Origin: JBNLAN01 sp050302175
Lineage (GTDB): Bacteria; Pseudomonadota; Zetaproteobacteria; Mariprofundales; Mariprofundaceae
Direction of reading: 5' to 3'
NCBI GenBank assembly: GCA_050302175.1
Contig: JBNLAN010000020.1
Span: forward strand, 28,047 to 92,046
Length of the DNA stretch: 64,000 bases
Of this stretch, positions 34,910 through 42,703 are shown one piece after another. A model generated the notes under the pieces. That model worked only from the letters and a program-made list of their open reading frames with translations. It was not told the origin of the DNA and ran no database searches. A program made the translations under genes and the position numbers. Numbering within the stretch: the first letter of the stretch is position 1; each line of letters begins with the position of its first letter.

Positions 34910-36183
34910 GCTGCTTTCTCCGCGATACCGGCCTTCACGATCTCAGGAAAATGTTTAAGCAGTGAAAGCACAGGGGCTGCCGCGCCGTCGGCCAGTGCGC
35001 AGATGGTGCGCCCCGCCATGTGAGTCGCTGCATCGTGCAGCACCTTCACATCATCAGGATGGCCTTCTCCCTTCTCGATACGCTCGAGGATACGCTCCAG
35101 CCAGCCGGTGCCCTCACGGCATGGCGAGCACTGGCCGCAGGATTCATGGGCATAGAAGTGTGCAAGGCGACGGGTCAGTGCCAACAGGTCGGCAGTTTCG
35201 TCGCAAACGATCACAGCACCCGATCCCAGCATCGATCCGGCCTTGACCATATCGTCATAGGTGAGCGGCGTATCGTAGTGCTCGGCGAGCAGCCATGGGG
35301 TGGAGGAGCCGCCCGGGATCACCACTTTCGGCACCGAACCGTGCTGCAGACCGCCGCAGTGCTCCTCGATCAGCGTGCGCAGAGTTGTGCCCATTGGCAC
35401 TTCGTAGTTACCCGGCTTCTTCACATGTCCGGAAACCGAAAAAATCTTCATACCGGCACTGTTGGGCTTGCCAATCTTCGAATGCCACTCACCACCGAAT
35501 TCGAGAATGGCAGGAATGGTAGAGAGCGTCTCCACGTTGTTGACCACGGTGGGCGAGCGATAAAAACCTTCAACTGCAGGAAACGGCGGCTTAAAACGCG
35601 GACGCCCGGGCTTGCCTTCCAGCGACTCGATCAGCGCCGTCTCTTCGCCGCAGACATAAGCGCCTGCACCGCGATGCACGGTGAGATCCATGGAATAACC
35701 GGAGCCCAGAATATCCTCGCCCAAGAGGTTGGCAGCATAGCATTCGGCAATGGCATCATTGAGTACATTGGCTTCATGCAGAAACTCGCCGCGGATGTAG
35801 ATATAGGCATCTTTCACACCTAAGGCAAATCCCGCCATGATCATGCCTTCGATCAAGAGGTGCGGATCGAGGCGCATAATATCGCGATCCTTAAAGGTGC
35901 CCGGCTCGCCTTCGTCGGCATTGCAGAGCAGATATACCGGCTTGCCGGTGTTGCGCGGCACGAACGACCATTTAAGCCCGGTCGGGAACCCCGCACCGCC
36001 ACGACCACGCAGGCCGGAGGCCTTCACTTCATCGATGATCTTGGCGGAATCGAATTTCTTCAGCACGGTTGGCAGAAACTTGTAGGCGCCATTTTCGCGC
36101 GCCACCTTCAGAGTGTGCTGATCTTTTATATGAATGCGATCGAAACAGATGGCGGTGACTTTAGATGGATCGGAAGAGATCAC
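34906..36183 (-). CDS. nuoF: NADH-quinone oxidoreductase subunit F
   Basis: 425-residue flavoprotein: binds NADH and FMN and passes electrons to cluster N3. Seen motifs are GLRGRGGAGFPTGLKWSF (FMN/NADH glycine-rich loop), CNADEGEPGTFKDRDIM, GAGAYVCGEETALIESLEGKPGRPR, and SCGQCSPCREGTGW for the 4Fe-4S site. Overlaps the nuoE stop by four bases, consistent with a stable NuoE-NuoF module. Confidence 0.97.
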   Translation of the reverse strand: MISSDPSKVTAICFDRIHIKDQHTLKVARENGAYKFLPTVLKKFDSAKIIDEVKASGLRGRGGAGFPTGLKWSFVPRNTGKPVYLLCNADEGEPGTFKDRDIMRLDPHLLIEGMIMAGFALGVKDAYIYIRGEFLHEANVLNDAIAECYAANLLGEDILGSGYSMDLTVHRGAGAYVCGEETALIESLEGKPGRPRFKPPFPAVEGFYRSPTVVNNVETLSTIPAILEFGGEWHSKIGKPNSAGMKIFSVSGHVKKPGNYEVPMGTTLRTLIEEHCGGLQHGSVPKVVIPGGSSTPWLLAEHYDTPLTYDDMVKAGSMLGSGAVIVCDETADLLALTRRLAHFYAHESCGQCSPCREGTGWLERILERIEKGEGHPDDVKVLHDAATHMAGRTICALADGAAAPVLSLLKHFPEIVKAGIAEKAA

Positions 36184-36677
36184 GCTTCACCTCCCTTTCC
36201 GGCACGCGCCCCATCAATAATCTTATCCATGGCTGCGGCATCGACCTTCTCATGGTAGGCGTTATTCATCTGTACCACGGGCGCTCCACCACAAGCACCG
36301 GCGCACTCAACTTCGGTGACGGTGAACAGGCCGTCCGGCGTGGTCTCACCCACCTTGATGCCGAGCTTCCTGCAGGTGTGCGCCACCAGCTCGTTGGCAC
36401 CGTTGAGCATGCAGCCGGCATTGGTGCAAACTTCCAGCAGGAATTTACCGCATGGCTGCTCGCGGAACATGGTATAAAAGGTCACCACCTCGCGTACTGC
36501 CATCAGGCGCAATCCCAGCGTATCCGCCACCAGCTGCTGCACCTCTATCGGCAGGTAGCCGAAATCTTCCTGTGCCATATGTAATACCGGCAACAGGGCC
36601 GACTGTGCCCCCGGATAGCGTTTCACCAACGCATTGATCTCAGCCAGACGGCTTTTACTAAACTCAGGCTTCATCAT
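36180..36677 (-). CDS. nuoE: NADH-quinone oxidoreductase subunit E
   Basis: 165-residue thioredoxin-fold subunit with the N1a 2Fe-2S cluster; ligands are in VCTNAGC and ECAGACG. Start placed at the first of two adjacent ATGs (36677), with GAGGGT upstream. The frame remains open for 43 more codons, but those lie in the palindromic element between nuoD and nuoE and are not NuoE-like. Confidence 0.95.
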   Translation of the reverse strand: MMKPEFSKSRLAEINALVKRYPGAQSALLPVLHMAQEDFGYLPIEVQQLVADTLGLRLMAVREVVTFYTMFREQPCGKFLLEVCTNAGCMLNGANELVAHTCRKLGIKVGETTPDGLFTVTEVECAGACGGAPVVQMNNAYHEKVDAAAMDKIIDGARAGKGGEA

Positions 36678-36691
36678 TACCACCCTCGCGC

Positions 36692-36782
36692 CCATGGACG
36701 GGCGCCAAATCAATGCCCGCATTGATTTGTGAGCTCGAGCAAGACCGTGCTCTTGCTTGAGCGTCGAGCAGGGAGTCCATGG
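36692..36782. repeat. 91-bp nested palindrome inside the nuo operon
   Basis: Outer arms CCATGGAC (36692-36699) and GTCCATGG (36775-36782) enclose two hairpins: CAAATCAATG-CCCG-CATTGATTTG (36706-36729, perfect) and GCTCGAGCAAGA-CCGTGC-TCTTGCTTGAGC (36733-36762, one mismatch). As RNA or single-stranded DNA it would form a three-way structure. It fills the only long gap (132 bases) in the operon. Confidence 0.75.
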
Positions 36783-36809
36783 AGGGGCGACTTGCGAATC
36801 GAACAAACC

Positions 36810-37988
36810 TCATCGATCCACCTCCCCGAATACGATATCCTGCGTGCCAATAATGGTCACCACGTCGGCAATCATGTGCCCGCGGCACATATAATCGAGC
36901 GACTGCAGATGCGCGAAACCAGGCGCGCGAACCTTGATGCGGTACGGCTTATTGGAGCCATCGGCGACGATATAGACGCCGAACTCACCCTTCGGATGCT
37001 CGACCGCCTGATACACCTGCCCCTCCGGCACAAAAAAGCCCTCGGAGAAATATTTGAAATGGTGAATCAGTGCTTCCATGTCGGATTTCATCTCGGCGCG
37101 ATGCGGATTGGACACCTTGTAGTCGTCGACGCGCACCGGTCCGGGGTTGTTTTCCAGCCACTCGATGCACTGCCTGACAATACGGTTGGCCTGACGCATC
37201 TCCTCGACACGCACCAGATAGCGATCGTAGCTATCGCCGGTCTTGCCCAGCACCACGTCGAACTCCATTTTGTCGTAAACATCGTAGGGCTGATCGCGAC
37301 GCAAATCCCAGTTCACGCCCGAGCCGCGCAACATCGGACCGGTAAAGCCCCAGTCGAGCGCAGCCTGCGCATCCACCACGCCGATATCCACCAGCCGCTG
37401 CTTCCAGATGCGATTCTCGGTCAACAGGGTTTCGTACTCGTCCACATATTTTGGGAAGCGTTCGGTGAAGCCCTTGATCTTATCGAGCAAGCCATCTGGC
37501 AGGTCCTTGTTCACACCGCCCGGACGGAAATAGGCCGCATGCATGCGCGCGCCGCTTACCGCCTCGTAGTAATCGAAGATATCCTCGCGCTCACGGAAGC
37601 AGTAGAGGAAGACGGTCATGGCTCCGATATCCAGCGCATGCGCACCCAGCCACAGGCAGTGGTTGAGAATACGGGTCAGCTCCGCATACATCACGCGGAT
37701 ATATTGTGCGCGCTCCGGAGGCGTGATGCCGAGGAGCTTCTCCACGGCCAGACAATACGCATGCTCGTTGGCCATCATCGAGACGTAATCGAAGCGATCG
37801 AAATAGGGGAGGTTCTGCAGATAGGTTTTGTACTCGAACAGCTTTTCGGTGCCGCGGTGCAGCAGACCGATGTGCGGATCAGCGCGCTCGACCACTTCGC
37901 CATCGAGCTCAAGCACCAGACGCAACACGCCATGCGCGGATGGATGCTGCGGACCGAAGTTAATCGTGTAGTTCTTGATCTCAGCCAC
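36810..37988 (-). CDS. nuoD: NADH-quinone oxidoreductase subunit D
   Basis: 392-residue 49-kDa subunit that lines the quinone pocket with NuoB. Family motifs: NFGPQHPSAHGVLRLVLELDGEVV (with the quinone-region His), HRGTEKLFEYKTYLQNLPYFDRFDYVSMM, and C-terminal DIVFGEVDR. NuoC is a separate gene here rather than fused to it. It overlaps nuoC by eight bases. Confidence 0.97.
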   Translation of the reverse strand: MAEIKNYTINFGPQHPSAHGVLRLVLELDGEVVERADPHIGLLHRGTEKLFEYKTYLQNLPYFDRFDYVSMMANEHAYCLAVEKLLGITPPERAQYIRVMYAELTRILNHCLWLGAHALDIGAMTVFLYCFREREDIFDYYEAVSGARMHAAYFRPGGVNKDLPDGLLDKIKGFTERFPKYVDEYETLLTENRIWKQRLVDIGVVDAQAALDWGFTGPMLRGSGVNWDLRRDQPYDVYDKMEFDVVLGKTGDSYDRYLVRVEEMRQANRIVRQCIEWLENNPGPVRVDDYKVSNPHRAEMKSDMEALIHHFKYFSEGFFVPEGQVYQAVEHPKGEFGVYIVADGSNKPYRIKVRAPGFAHLQSLDYMCRGHMIADVVTIIGTQDIVFGEVDR

Positions 37989-38583
37989 GATCCACCCCCG
38001 GCCATGCCTTCGGAATCAGCACGCGGTTTTCCACCTTGTTGGGTTTATAGACGCAGCGCCACTGCGCCTCGTCGAAGAACATCTCCACACGCCCGGTCAG
38101 CGGGAACTCCTTGCACAGCGGATGGCCCGAGAAGCCATAGTCGGTAAGAATGCGACGCAGATCGGGATGATTCAGGAAGATGATGCCATACATATCGAAG
38201 GCTTCGCGCTCGAACCAGTTGGCAGTCGGCCACACCTCAACCACGGAATCGAGCATATTGCGCTCACCTGTCGGCACGATGAGACGAATCCGCTTGTTTT
38301 TCGAAACCGACAGCAGATTGTAAACCACACGAAACACCGGCTCATCTTGCGAATGATTCGGATAGGCGCTCATATCGAGACCGCACAGATCGATCAGCTG
38401 CTCATAGCCCTGCTCGCCGCGCAGGTAATGACAAACCTCAACAACCGAGGCGGCACCAATCGTCAGCTCAGGACAATCCAGCCCTTCATTCACCGCCAGC
38501 ACAGCATTGCCAAAGCGCTCTTTTAAACCCGCAACTTCCGGAATATCCACTACTGAAGACACCTTTGTTTCCTGCTCGCTCAT
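37981..38583 (-). CDS. nuoC: NADH-quinone oxidoreductase subunit C
   Basis: 200-residue 30-kDa-type subunit of the connecting module. The diagnostic segment ERNMLDSVVEVWPTANWFEREAFDMYGIIFLNHPDLRRILTDYGFSGHPLCKEFP is seen in pieces across ~110-165, matching complex I 30-kDa proteins. It lies six bases downstream of the nuoB stop and overlaps the start of nuoD, so B-C-D are tightly coupled. Confidence 0.96.
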   Translation of the reverse strand: MSEQETKVSSVVDIPEVAGLKERFGNAVLAVNEGLDCPELTIGAASVVEVCHYLRGEQGYEQLIDLCGLDMSAYPNHSQDEPVFRVVYNLLSVSKNKRIRLIVPTGERNMLDSVVEVWPTANWFEREAFDMYGIIFLNHPDLRRILTDYGFSGHPLCKEFPLTGRVEMFFDEAQWRCVYKPNKVENRVLIPKAWPGVDRG

Positions 38584-38589
38584 ACTCAG

Positions 38590-39066
38590 TTACCGCGCAA
38601 TGGTGTTGGTACGTTTGATTTTTTCCTGTAGCTGGATAAATCCATACAGAAGTGCTTCGGCAGTCGGAGGACAGCCCGGCACATAGACATCGATCGGCAC
38701 GATGCGGTCGCAACCGCGCACCACCGGATAAGAGTAGTGATAGTAGCCGCCACCATTGGCGCAGGAGCCCATCGAGATCACCCAGCGCGGCTCGGCCATC
38801 TGGTCGTATACTTTGCGGAGTGCCGGCGCCATCTTATTACACAACGTACCGGCCACGATCATCAGATCGGACTGGCGCGGGGACGGGCGGGGCACAATGC
38901 CGAAACGGTCCATATCGTAACGGGCGGCGCCCGCATGCATAAACTCCACCGCGCAGCAGGCCAGACCGAAAGTCATGGGCCAGATCGATCCGGCGCGAGC
39001 GCCGTTGATCACCTTGTCAACATTGGTGGTAATAAATCCTTTATCGAGCAGGCCTTCTATTCCCAT
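38590..39066 (-). CDS. nuoB: NADH-quinone oxidoreductase subunit B
   Basis: 158 residues from the ATG at 39066 (MGIEGLLDKGF); holds the terminal cluster N2 that reduces quinone. Ligand Cys: the adjacent pair in GLACCAVEF, GSCANGG and PGCPPTAEAL. PRPSPRQSDLMIVAGTLCNKMAP is also typical. A longer frame to 39177 only overlaps nuoA. It overlaps the end of nuoA by ten bases. Confidence 0.97.
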   Translation of the reverse strand: MGIEGLLDKGFITTNVDKVINGARAGSIWPMTFGLACCAVEFMHAGAARYDMDRFGIVPRPSPRQSDLMIVAGTLCNKMAPALRKVYDQMAEPRWVISMGSCANGGGYYHYSYPVVRGCDRIVPIDVYVPGCPPTAEALLYGFIQLQEKIKRTNTIAR

Positions 39067-39428
39067 TCCAGGGCCCCCTTGTTCCAGGCGTAGATATAAC
39101 CCACAAGAAGAATCAGAAGAAAAAGAACCATTTCGATAAAGCCGAACACCCCGATCACATCGAGCACCACCGCCCACGGGAAGAGAAACGCGGTTTCGAG
39201 ATCGAAGACAACGAAAAGAATGGCCACCAGATAGAAACGGACATCGAACTGCATGCGCGCATCTTCAAAAGCTTCAAAACCACATTCGTAGGGAGAGAGC
39301 TTTTCGGCATCCGGTCTCTGAGTGGCAAGAAACTGCGTCAGCACCAGTGGTGCCGCACCCATGGCCAGGGCAATAATAAGAAAGATAACAATCGGTATGT
39401 ATTCTGTTGCCAGATATGTGGCGCCCAT
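39057..39428 (-). CDS. nuoA: NADH-quinone oxidoreductase subunit A
   Basis: First gene of the operon: 123-residue, three-span subunit (ND3). LSPYECGFEAFEDARMQFDVRFYLVAILFVVFDLETAFLFPWAV is the family core (Cys and Glu/Asp pattern of the ND3 loop). A very strong GAGGGGGGG site precedes the ATG. Order A to N is complete and standard, with no insertion of unrelated genes. Confidence 0.96.
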   Translation of the reverse strand: MGATYLATEYIPIVIFLIIALAMGAAPLVLTQFLATQRPDAEKLSPYECGFEAFEDARMQFDVRFYLVAILFVVFDLETAFLFPWAVVLDVIGVFGFIEMVLFLLILLVGYIYAWNKGALEWE

Positions 39429-39740
39429 TACCCCCCCTCAGGAACCTCTCCGAACCTTCCCGACGAATTGCGGCTTCGCAGCTCGGGAACCCGGCTTGCT
39501 ACCATCGCCCGTTATCATGTCAAGGCACCTCCTCAACAACGGACCGGTTGCACTGGCCCGGACGCCCGGCAGCGTTTCGAACCAAAAAACGCTCCAGAAC
39601 TCCGGAAATATGCTTGAAATCCAACACTTGCCGGAACCCCGACAATCATCAGAACCGAAACGGCTGTGAACTATAATTCAAAATTAATGGAATAGTAACC
39701 ATAAATTGTGCGGGTATTTGCCGCATTACACCACCTGAAG
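39429..39740. other. nuoA upstream region
   Basis: About 310 bases without a credible gene. On the minus strand TTACTA-17-TATAGT (around 39671-39699) is a weak promoter candidate about 240 bases before nuoA, in a locally AT-rich patch. Nothing else is recognisable. Confidence 0.35.
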
Positions 39741-39741
39741 A

Positions 39742-39776
39742 CGGGCGGAACAAAACCGCCCGGCTGGGCGGCTTTT
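39742..39776. terminator. Bidirectional terminator with competing arm
   Basis: CCGCCC-GGCT-GGGCGG (39756-39771) is followed by CTTTT on the plus strand and TTTTGTT on the minus. The left arm CGGGCGG at 39742-39748 can pair with the same CCGCCCG, giving two exclusive folds. Confidence 0.55.
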
Positions 39777-39904
39777 CATTTTGTGGAGGCCGGAATATTC
39801 AGCCTTCGGCCTCACCCCTGCGGGGCCGCCGTCGCGAAAGCTCCGGCATTCAAATCGGCACTGCGCCGATTTGTCGAACTGGGCCCGTGCCCTGACACAC
39901 TCAC
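39777..39904. other. Stem-loop-rich intergenic block after tmRNA
   Basis: Contains at least three clear hairpins: GAGGCCG / CGGCCTC, CCCC-GCA-GGGG-type, and a perfect CAAATCGGC / GCCGATTTG pair at 39851-39873. No reading frame looks real. May be a structured transcript on the minus strand or a decayed element next to tmRNA. Confidence 0.45.
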
Positions 39905-39942
39905 CAAAAAACAATGGGCCGCCTTACGGCAGCCCTTGTTTT
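39905..39942 (-). terminator. Rho-independent terminator of ssrA
   Basis: Directly after the tmRNA CCA: AACAAGGGC..., GTAA tetraloop, ...GCCCATTGTT and six T residues on the minus strand. One bulge in the stem. Confidence 0.8.
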
Positions 39943-40292
39943 TGGTGGAGGCGGCGGGAGTCGAACCCGCGTCCGGAAACCATCAGCCAATGGTTCTACA
40001 TGTTTAGTCTGTTCAAACAGCACCCTCCAGAAACCGAACAGACAAAGTGCCTAGAGGGTCGTTTCGTAACTATTTAACCCCTAAGACCACGAATCTCCAG
40101 TCTTAAGTAGCGATCTCATCTGTTTGACCCCGGATTCTCAAGCGATGAGCAACTCAAGAGCGGGGTAACTTACGCAGCGTAAGCTAGTTCTACGTCGTCG
40201 TTTGCAATTATTGCAAAGTGGCCTGGGTAACGGGCGTACCTACCCGACATGCCCCACTGGGTTCAGCATCTCCGTCGAAACCGGGCGCCCCC
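39943..40292 (-). ncRNA. ssrA: Transfer-messenger RNA (tmRNA)
   Basis: One-piece tmRNA of about 350 bases that rescues stalled ribosomes with SmpB. The 5' end GGGGGCG pairs with the CGCCTCC before the encoded ACCA 3' end, making the alanyl-tRNA-like acceptor; the T arm reads GGGTTCGACTCCC. The tag frame, read in the minus sense, is A-N-D-D-V-E-L-A-Y-A-A followed by TAA (near 40163-40200). The tag ends in hydrophobic residues as needed for ClpXP recognition, but ends AYAA rather than the common ALAA. Downstream pseudoknot-like GC pairs are visible. Confidence 0.95.
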
Positions 40293-40305
40293 TATGAGGC
40301 CGCGA

Positions 40306-40334
40306 AGTATGCGCGGCAAAAGATTAAGCTGCAA
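40306..40334 (-). promoter_or_regulatory. Possible ssrA promoter
   Basis: Minus strand TTGCAG, 17-base spacer, CATACT, ending ~14 bases before the mature 5' end of tmRNA, which is normally cut from a slightly longer precursor. Weak hexamers. Confidence 0.35.
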
Positions 40335-40387
40335 TGAATGAAAGGCATCCGTTTGACAGATTGCCCCATGCCACCTAGCAACGGGGC

Positions 40388-40993
40388 ATGGATCCATTCC
40401 TGAAATCGCTGGCTCTGTTTCTGGTGCTGTTCAACCCCTTCCTGATGAGCATCTACCTGCTTGATCTGATTCAGGACCTCGATCGCCGGGCCTTCTTCAA
40501 AGTGCTTGCCCGCGCCTCCGTGATCAGTGGTGTAGTATTTCTGCTGTTTGCACTCGGCGGCGAGGCGATTTTTACCGATGTGCTACAGGTCGAATTTGCC
40601 GCCTTCCTGATCTTCGGCGGCGTTGTGATTTTCCTGATCGCCCTGCAGATGCTGTTCACCGGCAGCGATGCCATCAAAAAAATGCGCGGTGGCAACCCGG
40701 AGCACATCTCCGGCTCCATCGCCATGCCCTTCATGATCGGCCCCGGTACCATCAGCGCCAGCGTCATCGCAGGCAATACCTTGAGTTATGCGATGTCGGC
40801 ACTGGTCATCGTGTTGTCGCTTTCGCTGGCTGTCCTCATGCTGCTGGGGTTAAAACAGGCTTTCGACATCGTCAAACAACGCAATGCAGCCCTGCTTGAG
40901 CGCTATATCGATATTGTTGGCCGGGCGGGTGCCCTGCTCACCGGCACCATCGGCATCCAGATGCTGCTGCAAGGGATCAGGCAGGCGACCTAA
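40388..40993 (+). CDS. MarC family integral membrane protein
   Basis: 201 residues, six predicted membrane spans, inner membrane. LFLVLFNPFLMSIYLLDL at the start and SGSIAMPFMIGPGTISASVIAG in the middle match the MarC/UPF0056 family (normally 'NP.g..p.f' and 'aiaPlaiPll.GPgtis'). The family was once linked to antibiotic resistance, but this is not supported; its function is unknown. Single gene, convergent with lgt and only two bases from its stop. Confidence 0.85.
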   Translation: MDPFLKSLALFLVLFNPFLMSIYLLDLIQDLDRRAFFKVLARASVISGVVFLLFALGGEAIFTDVLQVEFAAFLIFGGVVIFLIALQMLFTGSDAIKKMRGGNPEHISGSIAMPFMIGPGTISASVIAGNTLSYAMSALVIVLSLSLAVLMLLGLKQAFDIVKQRNAALLERYIDIVGRAGALLTGTIGIQMLLQGIRQAT

Positions 40994-40995
40994 AA

Positions 40996-42006
40996 CTACG
41001 AGCCTGTATCCAGCAAGCTCGTTGCCCCCTCAGGAACAATAATATCGGGATAGAAATCGGAATGGACCATTCCCGCGTGACGCTTGCCGTAACGATCCGG
41101 CACATTCTGTGTCCAGTCGCTCGGGATCACCGTGGGCAGAATCAGCAGCAGTGCAAAAACTGCCTGCTGCACCCGTAGCCTTGCTGATGCCTCCGGCGCA
41201 GCGATTGCAGCGTCTGCTTCCCCCGTCTCCCGTTCCCGCTCGAGCCCTCTTTTTCGATAGAACCAGACAAGCATGAAAGCGCCAAGCAGCGACATGAAGA
41301 TATTAAACTCCTGCCCCGGCGGAAAACCGAGAAAATCGGTCCTGTATTCACGAAAGAAGTCGATAAAAATCCTGAGGAAGCCATACCAGAGAATAAAATG
41401 GGCCACCACCACACCGCGCGGCGGATGCATGCTTCTGATCCATAACAGAAACGGAATCAGCATCAGATTCTTGATCCCGTCGTAGAGCACCACAGGATGC
41501 CTGAATCCCTCCACATCAGGAAACTTCACCGCCCACCAGACATCGGTAACACTGCCGATAATCTGTCCGTCAATAAAATTTCCGATACGCCCCATGCCCA
41601 TAATATAAGCCCCGGCAATGGCAAGACTATCGGCCAACTCGAGAAAGCTCCGGCGCTTGAGACGACAGTAGACTACCATGCTGAGAATTGCGCCGAACAG
41701 AAGGCCGTGCGTGGACATGCCGCCGAGCCAAAGGGCCGGAATATGGGCAAGATGCTGCCCATAATAGGCCCATTCGTAGAAAAACACTTCGATCACCCGA
41801 CCGCCGAGCAGAACCCCAAGCGACATCATAATGGTCAGGTTGTAGACCTCCGACATATCCATCGCCAGTGAAGTGCGGTTGCGACGCAGCCAGAAGAAGA
41901 TTCCAAGAAATCCGGCCGTAAAACTAAACCCGTACCACCAGAAATAGGTGCCACCGATTTCAAACACAACCGGATCGATATTGTGAACAAAATGGCCTGA
42001 AAACAT
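40996..42006 (-). CDS. lgt: Divergent prolipoprotein diacylglyceryl transferase-like protein
   Basis: Multi-span inner-membrane enzyme; Lgt moves diacylglycerol onto the lipobox Cys of prolipoproteins. 336 residues, about 50-70 more than typical, the extra being a C-terminal tail after ~260. The Lgt block is seen as GMGRIGNFIDGQIIG (R140, N143) and a His at 100 in LGGMSTHGLLFGA. However, the usual GNFxNxE reads GNFIDGQ (N to D, E to Q), so this may be a paralogue or an enzyme with altered activity. GGAGGCGACGA precedes the ATG. Upstream and divergent from ectABC. Confidence 0.75.
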   Translation of the reverse strand: MFSGHFVHNIDPVVFEIGGTYFWWYGFSFTAGFLGIFFWLRRNRTSLAMDMSEVYNLTIMMSLGVLLGGRVIEVFFYEWAYYGQHLAHIPALWLGGMSTHGLLFGAILSMVVYCRLKRRSFLELADSLAIAGAYIMGMGRIGNFIDGQIIGSVTDVWWAVKFPDVEGFRHPVVLYDGIKNLMLIPFLLWIRSMHPPRGVVVAHFILWYGFLRIFIDFFREYRTDFLGFPPGQEFNIFMSLLGAFMLVWFYRKRGLERERETGEADAAIAAPEASARLRVQQAVFALLLILPTVIPSDWTQNVPDRYGKRHAGMVHSDFYPDIIVPEGATSLLDTGS

Positions 42007-42165
42007 TCGTCGCCTCCTTCCTGGGGCTTCTTCCTAGTCTCGGCAGCATACAAAGAAGCGATCTCAACACCAAGCAATCTTTACGCACTCGAATTAAAAC
42101 CGGCAACCAAAGCGAAATCTCAACCCGATTTGAAATAAATTTCGATGCCGCTAGGGTCCCCCGCA

Positions 42166-42690
42166 ATGCTTTCGAAACAAACGAAGCAGGTTCCGTCGCT
42201 GGCAATTCGCAAACCGACGGTAGCAGACGGCCCATCCATTTACGATCTTGTAACCCGATCGAAACCACTGGATGTCAATTCGCGCTATCTCTACCTGCTG
42301 CAATGCAGCCACTTTGCAAATACATGCGCCGTGGCGGAATCCGATGGCTCCGTACAAGCCTTCATCAGCGCTTACGTACCTCCCGAACAACCGAATACGT
42401 TGTTTGTATGGCAGATTGCGGTCGATGCAGAGCTGCGTGGACGCGGCGTCGCCGGAAAATTGATTTCGGAACTACTGGGCCGCCCGCACCTTGGCGACAT
42501 CCGATTTGTGGAGGCGACCGTCAACCCATCGAATGACGCTTCACGCAATCTGTTTCGTTCGCTTGCTTCCAAGTCCGGCTGCGATATGACCGAAACCCTT
42601 TTGTTTCCGGTCGAAGTCTTCGGCGAAAGCTCCAATGAAGGGGACCACGAAGCTGAAATCCTGCTGCGCGTAGGACCCATCAAAAGATAA
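42166..42690 (+). CDS. ectA: L-2,4-diaminobutyrate acetyltransferase EctA
   Basis: GNAT-fold enzyme making N-gamma-acetyl-diaminobutyrate, second step of ectoine synthesis. 174 residues from the ATG at 42166; an ATG at 42145 is in frame but has no ribosome site. Family segments: IRKPTVADGPSIYDLV, LDVNSRYLYLLQCSHFANTCAVAE, FVWQIAVDAELRGRGVAGKLI (acetyl-CoA loop) and VEATVNPSNDASRNLFRSLA. First gene of ectABC; no ectR or dedicated aspartokinase is visible. The intergenic region 42007-42165 holds only weak promoter-like boxes. Confidence 0.95.
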   Translation: MLSKQTKQVPSLAIRKPTVADGPSIYDLVTRSKPLDVNSRYLYLLQCSHFANTCAVAESDGSVQAFISAYVPPEQPNTLFVWQIAVDAELRGRGVAGKLISELLGRPHLGDIRFVEATVNPSNDASRNLFRSLASKSGCDMTETLLFPVEVFGESSNEGDHEAEILLRVGPIKR

Positions 42691-42703
42691 AGAGGAACTA
42701 ATA

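Noticed and set aside
36678..36806. N-terminal extension of nuoE to 36806
   Set aside because: These codons fall in the palindromic element, and NuoE homologues begin near 36677.
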